Positions 18,879 to 25,838 of a DNA stretch of 64,000 bases are shown here, in pieces. The DNA is from Streptomyces cellulosae (GTDB taxonomy: Bacteria > Actinomycetota > Actinomycetes > Streptomycetales > Streptomycetaceae): NCBI RefSeq assembly GCF_000721105.1, contig NZ_JOEV01000031.1, positions 107,214 through 171,213 of the forward strand, written 5' to 3'. The first letter of the stretch is position 1. Each line of letters begins with the position of its first letter. Below the pieces are notes generated by a model. That model had not been told where the DNA came from. It ran no database searches and saw nothing but the letters and a program-made list of their open reading frames with translations. The position numbers and the translations under genes are program-made.

Positions 18879-20006
18879 ATGTCGATGGCAGGGAATCTGC
18901 GGAAAGTCACCAGCTTCGGCAGGGCGGGCGGCCTTCGCAAGGTGGCTCGGCTGGCCCGGCGGCGCCCCCGCGTCGACCTGAGCCATCCGGCCCGCTCTCC
19001 GCTGGGCTCCTCGGTGGTGAACTGCGTGGCATACAAGGAGGGTTTGCGGGTCCCGGCCGGCAGTGACGTGGTCGACGCGGTGGAGCGGGTGCGCAAGAGT
19101 CGTGACGGTTTCGTCTGGCTCGGCCTGCACGAGCCGACGGACCGGGAGTTCGCCGGCATCGCCGAGCTCTTCGACCTGCACCCCCTGGCGGTCGAGGACG
19201 CGGTCGAGGCCCATCAGCTCCCGAAGCTGGAGCGCTACGGCGAAACGCTGTTCGCGGTGTTCAAGACGGTCTGCTACGTCGAGCACGAGGAGCTCACGGC
19301 GACCAGCGAGGTGGTCGACACCGGCGAGATCATGGTGTTCGTCGGCCAGGACTTCGTCATCACGGTCCGCCATGGACGGCACGGCTCGCTGGGGCCGTTG
19401 CGCGAGGAGCTGGAGTCCGTTCCCCAGCAACTCGCCAAGGGCCCGGCCGCGGTGCTGCACGCGATCGCGGACCATGTGGTCGACGACTACCTGGTCGTCA
19501 CCGACGCGATGCAGGAGGACATCGACCAGGTCGAGACGGCGGTCTTCGCGGACAACGGCGCCCGGATCGACCCCGGGCGCATTTATCAGCTCAAGCGCGA
19601 GCTCCTGGAGCTGAAGCGGGCCGTCGTTCCGCTCGGGCGTCCGCTCGAAGAGCTGGCCACCCGGCCGATCCGGGTGGTCGATCCGGAGATACAGGCCTAC
19701 TTCCGCGATGTCTCCGACCATCTGCTGCGTGCAAAGGAGCAGATCGCCGCCTTCGATGAACTGCTGAACTCCATCCTCCAGGCGCATCTCGCACAGGTGA
19801 CGGTCGCGCAGAACGAGGACATGAGGAAGATCACGGCCTGGGCCGCGGTGATCGCCGTACCGACCATGGTGTGCGGGGTGTACGGCATGAACTTCGACCA
19901 CATGCCGGAGCTGCACTGGCGATACGGCTACGGCCTGATCATCGGCGTGATATCCGTGGCCTGCCTGGTGCTGTACCGCGGCTTCCGGCGCAACGGCTGG
20001 CTCTGA
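18879..20006 (+). CDS. corA: CorA family Mg2+/Co2+ transporter
   Basis: A 375-residue divalent cation channel. The cytoplasmic domain precedes two C-terminal helices; the first ends with YGMN (GMN at 336-338), the selectivity signature at the pore mouth, and the protein ends with a basic tail. A good GAGGAG site lies 6 bases upstream of ATG 18879. The extra basic N-terminus of about 35 residues is common in actinobacterial CorA. Transcribed alone. Confidence 0.94.
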   Translation: MSMAGNLRKVTSFGRAGGLRKVARLARRRPRVDLSHPARSPLGSSVVNCVAYKEGLRVPAGSDVVDAVERVRKSRDGFVWLGLHEPTDREFAGIAELFDLHPLAVEDAVEAHQLPKLERYGETLFAVFKTVCYVEHEELTATSEVVDTGEIMVFVGQDFVITVRHGRHGSLGPLREELESVPQQLAKGPAAVLHAIADHVVDDYLVVTDAMQEDIDQVETAVFADNGARIDPGRIYQLKRELLELKRAVVPLGRPLEELATRPIRVVDPEIQAYFRDVSDHLLRAKEQIAAFDELLNSILQAHLAQVTVAQNEDMRKITAWAAVIAVPTMVCGVYGMNFDHMPELHWRYGYGLIIGVISVACLVLYRGFRRNGWL

Positions 20007-20065
20007 CCGGTTCCCGCTCGCAGCACTGAGAGCCTGGAGGTGGAGTCGGTGACGGAGGCACGGGC

Positions 20066-20497
20066 TCAGTGGCGGTCGGTTGTCCGGGCGTAGACGCTCT
20101 CGGCCCAGGTCGCGATCTGGTCGTCGGGCAGGTGCCGGGCCAGGTCGGCCTCGCTGATCATGCCGACGAGGCGCTTGTTCTCGATGACAGGCAGCCTGCG
20201 GATCTGGTGTTCCTGCATCTCGTGCAGCACCTCGCTGACATCGGCGCCGGCATCGATCCAGCGCGGGGTGCCGTGGGCCATCTCGCCCGCGGTGACCTTG
20301 GCCGGGTCGTGGCCCATGGCGACACAACCGATGACGATGTCGCGGTCGGTGAGGATCCCGCACAGCCGTTCGTTCTCGTCGCTGATGGGCAGAGCCCCGA
20401 CGTTCAGGTCGCGCATCAGCTGGGCGGCACGGTCCAGGGTTTCGTGGGCGGGGATCCACTGGGCGCCACGGTGCATGATGTCCGCTGCGGTGGTCAT
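20066..20497 (-). CDS. CBS domain-containing protein
   Basis: A 143-residue protein made of one tandem CBS pair (Bateman module): GALPISDENERLCGILTDRDI in the first and IRRLPVIENKRLVGMISEADLA in the second. Such free-standing pairs bind adenosine nucleotides and regulate partner proteins. GGGAGGTAACC precedes the ATG. It converges on corA, with no evidence that the two act together. Confidence 0.9.
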   Translation of the reverse strand: MTTAADIMHRGAQWIPAHETLDRAAQLMRDLNVGALPISDENERLCGILTDRDIVIGCVAMGHDPAKVTAGEMAHGTPRWIDAGADVSEVLHEMQEHQIRRLPVIENKRLVGMISEADLARHLPDDQIATWAESVYARTTDRH

Positions 20498-20601
20498 GGT
20501 TACCTCCCGGTGCCGGGTGGCCGGCGCGGAGCGGGTGGCCCCGCATGTCCCGTCGCCCTACATTCTCGCGGCGCCGCCGGGCCGACGCACCCGGAGCGCG
20601 C

Positions 20602-20863
20602 TCAGGCCCAGAAGCCCACGATCTTCCGTGGAATGACGCGGATAGGGGTGTCGTGGCGGAGGTGGCGCGCCCTCTGGCGTCTGTCAGTGGAGGAGCAGAG
20701 CTCGGTGTCGTCTTCGCGATATCCAGACCACGATTGATCCCACCACCGCGTTCCGCGGGGCGCCGTCCGCGCCGAGGGCGGCGACGCCGGCGAAGTTCCT
20801 GCCATCGAGAAGGGCGCGGACCGAGTCGTCGAAGGTGACGGAATCCCTGGAGGAGAAGGTCAT
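20602..20863 (-). pseudogene. PPOX-fold (pyridoxamine-oxidase-like) protein remnant
   Basis: From ATG 20863 one frame reads DSVRALLDGRNFAGVAALGADGAPRNAVV..VVWISR, the usual N-terminus of flavin- or F420-binding PPOX-fold proteins. Near 20725 the homology continues in another frame as REDDTELCSSTDRRQRARHLRHDTPIRV, matching the next conserved strand and helix, and soon stops. A frameshift, a small insertion at the VVW strand and loss of the C-terminal half indicate a decayed gene. Confidence 0.65.
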
Positions 20864-20932
20864 GGGGCCAGAGCAGTTGACGGAGCGCGCATAAAGAAGG
20901 GGGTTGATCGATCAGCGGGACGTGGCCGGGGA

Positions 20933-21565
20933 TCAGCCGTTCCACGCCGGGTGACGGGGATCGTCGGCACGTACCAGGACGTCGGCCGCGCCGGCCGGGT
21001 CGGTCTCGTCCTCGTAGCGCTCGAACGCGGGGAGGGTCCAGTGCTCGGACTCGGGGGTACGACGGCGCAGGGCGCCCGGTGAGAGGAGGACATGGAGGGT
21101 CAGGTCGAAGGGGAACCAGTGGCGCAGCAGGAAGGGGCCGTGCAGCAACAGGAAACCGCCGGGCGGTAGTTGGAGGTAGGGGCTGCGGGTGGCACGGTCG
21201 GTGGCCGGGTCCCACAGATCGGGCAGGACGCGGCCGTCACCGCCGGGTTCGAGGGGACCGAAGACCTCGCGCCACAGGGCGCCCGTGTCGAACCAGCCGT
21301 CGTAGTAGGCGTCCAGGTCCTGGTGCCCGTACTCCAGGCGGAGGGAGGCGGGACGCAGGAAGCCGTGCGCGTCGACGACGAGCGAGGGCCGGCCGCGTAT
21401 GCGCAGGGCCTCCGAGACGCGTTCGGCGAGGTCTCCGGGACGGGCGGCCGGGGCACCGTCGAAGGCGATACGGGGCCAGGGGCCGCCGTCGGCCGGTTTC
21501 AGGTCGATCAGTCGTTCGGCGAGGAGGTCGCCGAGCCGGTCCCAGGTGATCGCTTCGAGTCGCAC
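20933..21565 (-). CDS. uridine kinase-like P-loop fold protein
   Basis: A 210-residue protein resembling actinobacterial uridine-kinase-like proteins: RIAFDGAPAARPGDLAERV occupies the Walker A position and VDAHGFLRPASLRLEYG follows, with LHGPFLLRHWFPFDL later. The P-loop lacks the lysine and serine of GxxxxGK[ST] (it reads GAPAARPGD), so kinase activity is doubtful. It may be a divergent or non-catalytic member. Same strand as the HxlR regulator 25 bp upstream. Confidence 0.7.
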   Translation of the reverse strand: MRLEAITWDRLGDLLAERLIDLKPADGGPWPRIAFDGAPAARPGDLAERVSEALRIRGRPSLVVDAHGFLRPASLRLEYGHQDLDAYYDGWFDTGALWREVFGPLEPGGDGRVLPDLWDPATDRATRSPYLQLPPGGFLLLHGPFLLRHWFPFDLTLHVLLSPGALRRRTPESEHWTLPAFERYEDETDPAGAADVLVRADDPRHPAWNG

Positions 21566-21590
21566 ACGGCCATGATGCGTCAGGCAGCGG

Positions 21591-21986
21591 TCAGGGCGCG
21601 TCGCGCTCGTGAGCCCGGCGGGCAGCGACCAGGCGTGGCAGATGGCGTTCGCTCCAGGTGCGGGCGGCGTCGAGGAGGGGGATCAGGGTGCGGCCGAGAG
21701 GGGTGAGGGCGTATTCGACACGGGGCGGGTTCTCGTCGTACGCGGTACGGGTGAGGAGGCCGTCGCGTTCCATCGCACGCAGGGTCTCGCTGAGGACCTT
21801 GGGGGTGACGGACCTGAGCGGGGCACGGAGTTCGGTGAAGCGTCGCGGGCCGCCCTGCAGGCACCGGATCACCATGCCCGTCCATTTGTCGCCCACGCGG
21901 AAGGGCATCACGGAGGAAGGGCAGGCCGGGTCGAACATGTCGGGGTCCAGAGGAGGGGGCAGGGTGCCGTCCGTGAGGTCGGTCAT
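21591..21986 (-). CDS. HxlR family winged-helix transcriptional regulator
   Basis: A 131-residue one-domain regulator. CPSSVMPFRVGDKWTGMVIRCL with its cysteine, RFTELRAPLRSVTPKVLSETLR (recognition helix region) and RVEYALTPLGRTL (wing) are characteristic of HxlR/MarR-like proteins. It is divergent, with a 99-bp gap, from an NAD(P)-binding reductase, a standard pairing in which the regulator controls its neighbour, often in response to quinones or electrophiles. Confidence 0.9.
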   Translation of the reverse strand: MTDLTDGTLPPPLDPDMFDPACPSSVMPFRVGDKWTGMVIRCLQGGPRRFTELRAPLRSVTPKVLSETLRAMERDGLLTRTAYDENPPRVEYALTPLGRTLIPLLDAARTWSERHLPRLVAARRAHERDAP

Positions 21987-22085
21987 CGGTCGAGGGTAGC
22001 GCCGATACCGTTGAAGTAACCGGGCCTTCGGCGCCTAACGTCCAGGTCGAGCCGTGAAGAGCGGTTCTGGACAGGGAGGTCGGAC

Positions 22086-22919
22086 ATGGGTGACACGGGT
22101 CGCGTCGTCGTCTTCGGAGCCGGTGGACGGGCCGGGCGCGCGGTGACGGCGGAGGCGCGCGGGCGGGGGCTCGCGGTGACAGCCGTGGTCCGGGACCCGC
22201 GCCGGTACCCAGATCTCGGAATGACGGGTGGGGCCGGCGGGGCCAGCGGGACCGGCGTGACAGGTGAGACGGAGGTGATCGGCATGACAGGTGGAACCGG
22301 CGTGACGCTTGTACGGGGTGACGTCGTCGATCGCGCGCGGGTTGCCGAGGTCGCCGCCGGAGCGGTGGCAGCGGTGCACGCCGTCTCTCCGTTCCGTGGG
22401 CCCGAGCAGGGCTTCGACGCGCTCGACCCGGACTTCTTCGTCAGGGCGGCGGACGCGCTGCTGGGCGGGCTCGCCGACGCGGGAGTGGAACGCCTCGTCG
22501 CGATCGGGCTGTTCGCGAACCTGCTCGGGGCGGACGGGCGGCCGGTGATGGACGACCCCGAGGCGTTCCCTCCCCAGATCCGGCCCTTCGCTCTCGCGCA
22601 CACGGCAGGGCTGCGACGCTTGCTGGAGGCGGGCGACGGTCCGGTCGACTGGGTGATGCTCACCCCGGGCGGTGGGCTGGAGGAGCACGCTCCGCGCAAC
22701 GGGCGGTACCGGTTCGGCGGTGAGCGCGTGCCCGACGGTGCCGGTACGGCCGGGCCGCCCGGGTTGTCGTATGCCGATCTCGCGGTGGCTGTGCTCGACG
22801 AGATCGAGAGGCCGACCAGGCATCGGGCACGGGTGTCGGTGTTTGATCCGGGCGCGCTCGTTCCCGACGTGGTCGATCCCGACGTGGTCGATCCCCCGAC
22901 GCAAATGGACTCTGCCTGA
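22086..22919 (+). CDS. NAD(P)H-binding (NmrA/SDR-a like) protein
   Basis: A 277-residue Rossmann protein with the N-terminal motif VVVFGAGGRAGRAV and no SDR YxxxK active site, placing it with NmrA-like or atypical SDR proteins. Residues about 45-75 contain a Gly/Thr-rich insertion (GMTGG..GTGVTG repeated) encoded by an imperfect DNA duplication around 22219-22308, absent from typical relatives. The C-terminus repeats PDVVD. Divergent from the HxlR regulator, which probably represses it. Confidence 0.8.
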   Translation: MGDTGRVVVFGAGGRAGRAVTAEARGRGLAVTAVVRDPRRYPDLGMTGGAGGASGTGVTGETEVIGMTGGTGVTLVRGDVVDRARVAEVAAGAVAAVHAVSPFRGPEQGFDALDPDFFVRAADALLGGLADAGVERLVAIGLFANLLGADGRPVMDDPEAFPPQIRPFALAHTAGLRRLLEAGDGPVDWVMLTPGGGLEEHAPRNGRYRFGGERVPDGAGTAGPPGLSYADLAVAVLDEIERPTRHRARVSVFDPGALVPDVVDPDVVDPPTQMDSA

Positions 22920-22943
22920 ACCCTGCGGGGGAATGAACCCTTT

Positions 22944-23657
22944 ATGGCGCGCCTCGCAACTCCCCCGTTCCGGACCGCACTTCTGGTCATCCAGCCTGTG
23001 CGGAGACGGCACTGCGCGGAGTGCCGGGGCGGGCCGCTGTCGATGGTCGTCGTCGAGGATGGGGCGGCTCGGTGCCTCGACTGTGTCGATCTGGGACACC
23101 TGGTGTTCCTGCCGCGGGGCGACACCGCGTTGACCCGCCGGTCGCGGGAGGAGAGCGCGTTGTCGGCGGTGGTCATGCGGTTCAACCGGCGCAACGGACG
23201 GTACGAGCGGCAGGGCGTCCTCGTCGAGGAGGCGGGGCTCGCGCGGGCCGAGGCGCGGTGTCTGGCCGACGCGGAGGCTCGGCGGCGACGCCGGGTGCGG
23301 GACGCAGCACGGCGGGCGACGGAGGATCTGCGGTTCACGGCTGCCTTCGCGGCGGAGATACGTCGGCTGTTTCCCGGCTGCCCCGAGGCGCGGGCCCGGG
23401 ACATCGCCGCGCACGCCTCGGTGCGGGGCAGCGGGCGCGTCGGGCGGAGTGCGGCGGGGCGCGCGTTGTCCGAGGGGGCGGTGACGTCGGCGGTCGTGGC
23501 GTCCGTACGGCATGTGGACACGCCCTACGACCAGTTGCTGATGAGTGGGGTGGCCAGGCAGGAGGCCCGACGGCGGATCGCGGGAGCTGTGGAGACGGTG
23601 CTGGGTGGCTGGCGGGAGGCGGGGGTGGAGGGGGAGGTGGAGGTGGAGGTGGAGTAG
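22944..23657 (+). CDS. DUF2293 domain-containing protein
   Basis: A 237-residue conserved actinobacterial protein of unknown function. A CxxC..CxxC zinc-ribbon-like segment (HCAECRGG and RCLDCVDLGH) is followed by an Arg-rich helix and the DUF2293 core FPGCPEARARDIAAHAS with GRVGRSAAGRALSE and VRHVDTPYDQLL. The C-terminus is an acidic VEVEVE repeat. It is 24 bp after the NAD(P)-binding gene. The zinc ribbon suggests nucleic-acid or protein binding, which is inference. Confidence 0.8.
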   Translation: MARLATPPFRTALLVIQPVRRRHCAECRGGPLSMVVVEDGAARCLDCVDLGHLVFLPRGDTALTRRSREESALSAVVMRFNRRNGRYERQGVLVEEAGLARAEARCLADAEARRRRRVRDAARRATEDLRFTAAFAAEIRRLFPGCPEARARDIAAHASVRGSGRVGRSAAGRALSEGAVTSAVVASVRHVDTPYDQLLMSGVARQEARRRIAGAVETVLGGWREAGVEGEVEVEVE

Positions 23658-23896
23658 CCCCCGTTGGTCAGGGTGGGCCGACGTTCGTGGGACGCGTGGG
23701 GTTCGGGTTCGGGTGGGTTCGGATGAGCCGGGGTCGTCGGCGGACCGGACGCTCGCTTATGGGTGTGCGGGGCTCGGCCATGGTGGGACTGGGTGTCCGG
23801 GGATTCACTGGTGGGGACGGTGGGTGCCGGGCTGGGGCTCGGCTCGTTGTGGGAGTGGGAGGCGACGTGATCGAGGGGGCCTACTTACTGATCATT

Positions 23897-24304
23897 TCAG
23901 AATGACTTGCGGAGCCGTCGAAGGCAGATGATGCTGCAGGCGAGTTCGAGTAGTCCCTGGTGGAGGTCGGCTCGTTGCTCGTAGCGGACACGGAGTCGTT
24001 TGAACTGATGGAGCCAGGCGAAGGTCCGCTCGACGACCCAGCGGGTGCGGCCAAGGCCGGAACCGTGGGCGACGCCGCGTCGGGCGATCAGGGGTCTGAT
24101 GCCGCGTTTCCGCAGCAGGTGGCGGTACCTGTCGTAGTCGTAGCCCCGGTCGGCGAAGGGCCGTTTGGGTCGGTTGCGGGGACGTCCGCGCACCCCTCGG
24201 ATGCGGGGTATCGCGTCCAGCAGGGGGATCAACTGTGTGACGTCGTGCCGGTTCCCGCCGGTCAGGGAGACGGCCAGGGGCGTGCCGTGACGGTCGACGA
24301 TCAC
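23897..24304 (-). CDS. IS5-family transposase, C-terminal part (OrfB)
   Basis: A 135-residue DDE-type transposase C-terminal half: VIVDRHGTPLAVSLTGGNRHDV carries one catalytic aspartate region, ADRGYDYDRYR another and the ending WVVERTFAWLHQFKRLRVRYE supplies the Y-(2)-R-(3)-E-(6)-K-like box with the catalytic glutamate. It overlaps OrfA by 4 bases and would be fused to it by frameshifting on a AAAGGGGGG run. Confidence 0.88.
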   Translation of the reverse strand: MIVDRHGTPLAVSLTGGNRHDVTQLIPLLDAIPRIRGVRGRPRNRPKRPFADRGYDYDRYRHLLRKRGIRPLIARRGVAHGSGLGRTRWVVERTFAWLHQFKRLRVRYEQRADLHQGLLELACSIICLRRLRKSF

Positions 24305-24735
24305 ATGGTGCTTGGAGCCCGGGCGACCGCGGTCGACAGGTGAAGGGCCGACGTGAGCCCCCCTTTGAGGGCCCTGATGTGGGAGCCGTCGATGGCCGTA
24401 TCGTCCATGTCCAGCAGGCCGGTTGCCCGCAGCTCGGCTAGGAGTGCCTCATGAAGGCGAGGCCAGACGCCAGCCTCGGTCCAGTCCCGCAGCCGACGCC
24501 AGGAGGTTACCCCCGAGCAGCCGACGACCTGGACTGGGACGTCGCACCAGGCCACTCCCTTGCGTAGCACGTACACGATGCCCGCCAGCGCAACCCGGTC
24601 CGGCACAGGCAGCCGTCCGGGATGACGGTGGCGTCGGGGCGGCCGCTCTGGCAGGAGTGGAGCGATTCGCTCCCATAGGTCGTCGGAGACAAGATCGATA
24701 GACACCAGCCGGACCCTGCCCAGAAGGACCTTCAC
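24301..24735 (-). CDS. IS5-family transposase, N-terminal part (OrfA)
   Basis: A 144-residue first half: LVSDDLWERIAPLLPERPP and GIVYVLRKGVAWCDVP are the DUF4096-type N-terminus; DMDDTAIDGSHIRA holds the first catalytic aspartate. In this frame the protein ends in an unrelated tail (SALHLSTAVARAPSTM). In the -1 frame the same DNA encodes the expected HVGPSPVDRGRPGSKHH leading into OrfB, with the slippery AAAGGGGGG at 24358-24366. The true start may be the GTG at 24702. Confidence 0.85.
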   Translation of the reverse strand: MKVLLGRVRLVSIDLVSDDLWERIAPLLPERPPRRHRHPGRLPVPDRVALAGIVYVLRKGVAWCDVPVQVVGCSGVTSWRRLRDWTEAGVWPRLHEALLAELRATGLLDMDDTAIDGSHIRALKGGLTSALHLSTAVARAPSTM

Positions 24736-24769
24736 CCACCAGCCGACACGCCGATCTCACCTGAAGTGC

Positions 24770-24973
24770 TCATCGGCCCTCTTCCGGCGCTGACCGCCGG
24801 TCGGCGAGGCGATCCTGGTCGGCGGCGTTGCCGGCGCGAGCCTCGGTGCGGTGACCCCGTGCCAGGTAGTCGCGGACGATCAACTCGACGGCGTCTTGCG
24901 GGCTCCTGGTACCGGCCAGCAGCATGACCTCGATGGCCAGATCGCTGTCCAGGCTGATGGTGACCTTCGCCAT
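24770..24973 (-). CDS. VapB-type ribbon-helix-helix antitoxin, orphan
   Basis: A 67-residue protein with a beta-strand/helix start MAKVTISLDSDLAIEVMLLAG and SPQDAVELIVRDYLARGH, as in VapB (DUF2191) antitoxins. AGGAGGTG lies just before the ATG. In such modules a PIN-domain VapC toxin gene normally follows. Here the IS begins at the antitoxin stop codon and no PIN coding region is found beyond the IS, so the toxin seems lost or displaced. The final residues may be altered by the insertion. Confidence 0.7.
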   Translation of the reverse strand: MAKVTISLDSDLAIEVMLLAGTRSPQDAVELIVRDYLARGHRTEARAGNAADQDRLADRRSAPEEGR

Positions 24974-25112
24974 GACACCTCCTGAAGGGTTCCTCACGGA
25001 GCCTATCCAAGCGGTTAACGGTCGGCGATGGGTAGGTTGCTGGACCTGGGAAAGAGGGACGGGGCCGGAAAACCGACCGGTCGCGAACGGCTCATTCTGT
25101 AACGAGCTGTTA

Positions 25113-25571
25113 GTGCTGGCCGTGGTGGGTGTGGTGGGGACCGGACTGGTGGCCGGGGCGTTCTGCGCCTTCTCGGCCTTCGTGATGCGGGCGCTCGCCG
25201 CGCTGCCGCCCGCGCAGGGGGTCGCCGCGATGAACTCGATCAATGTGTTCGCGGTGCGGCCGGCGTTCATGATCGTGTTCACCGGGTCGGCCGTCGTGTG
25301 CGTGGTGATCGCGGTGGTGACGTTGGTGGTGTGGCCGGACGAAGGGACGGTCGAGCTGCTGGTGGGCAGCGTGCTGTATCTGTTCGGCGTGTTCGGGCTG
25401 ACCCTGGTGGCCAACGTGCCGCGCAACAACGCGCTGGCCAGGCTGGATCCGGGCGCCCGGGAGGCGGCCGCGTACTGGCCGACGTACGTGCGCGAGTGGT
25501 CGGTGTGGAACCACGCCCGATCGGTAGCCTCGGCCGCGGCGACCGTGGCCTGCGTGCTGGCCCTGACCTGA
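25113..25571 (+). CDS. DUF1772 (anthrone-oxygenase-like) membrane protein
   Basis: About 152 residues with four hydrophobic segments. TGLVAGAFCAFSAFVMRALAALPPAQG, SINVFAVRPAFM and NVPRNNALARLD are the conserved blocks of the DUF1772 family, which includes enzymes and proteins of unknown role. GTG 25113 (LAVVGVVGTG) gives the standard length; the upstream in-frame extension to 24924 overlaps the antitoxin and looks non-coding. No strong ribosome site is seen. Confidence 0.75.
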   Translation: MLAVVGVVGTGLVAGAFCAFSAFVMRALAALPPAQGVAAMNSINVFAVRPAFMIVFTGSAVVCVVIAVVTLVVWPDEGTVELLVGSVLYLFGVFGLTLVANVPRNNALARLDPGAREAAAYWPTYVREWSVWNHARSVASAAATVACVLALT

Positions 25572-25667
25572 TCGCGGGCCGGCAACCGGCTGAGCGGGGC
25601 CCCGTGTCGGCCTGCGAGAAAGCGCTGTCGGACGTCTGCGCACGTGCCCGATGAGACGTATCGTGGG

Positions 25668-25723
25668 CCGAAAGAAGCAAAAGAAGTAAAAGAAGTACCA
25701 GAAGAAATGCTGAGATCAGCATC
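25668..25723 (+). promoter_or_regulatory. purine-rich leader and palindrome upstream of gltD
   Basis: An A/G-rich run with repeated AAAGAAG units (25671-25707) is followed by the 16-bp inverted repeat ATGCTGAGATCAGCAT (25708-25723). Such composition is rare in this GC-rich genome and lies about 115 bp before gltD. It could be a promoter or operator region; this is inference. Confidence 0.4.
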
Positions 25724-25838
25724 GACATAGGTACTGCAACTGACTCAAGTGATCAAAGAAGCGCCGGAACATGCCGCCCGATGACGCACGGCCACGTCGG
25801 ACGCGCAGGCGTCGCACGCGTGAGCAAGGAAGACGTTC

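Larger units (their letters stand above)
23889..24772 (-). mobile_element. IS5-family (IS427-like) insertion sequence
   Basis: An approximately 884-bp element with two overlapping transposase frames on the minus strand. Candidate terminal inverted repeats are TGATCATTTCAGAATGA at the left end (23889) and TGAGCACTTCAGGTGA reading inward from 24772. No clear target-site duplication is visible. Size and two-frame organisation match the IS427 group. It is the only complete IS in the window and abuts an antitoxin gene, whose stop codon lies within the right inverted repeat. Confidence 0.8.

Noticed and set aside
23658..23888. Gene between DUF2293 and the IS
   Set aside because: Open frames there are Gly/Arg/Val low complexity without ribosome sites or family signals; treated as non-coding.
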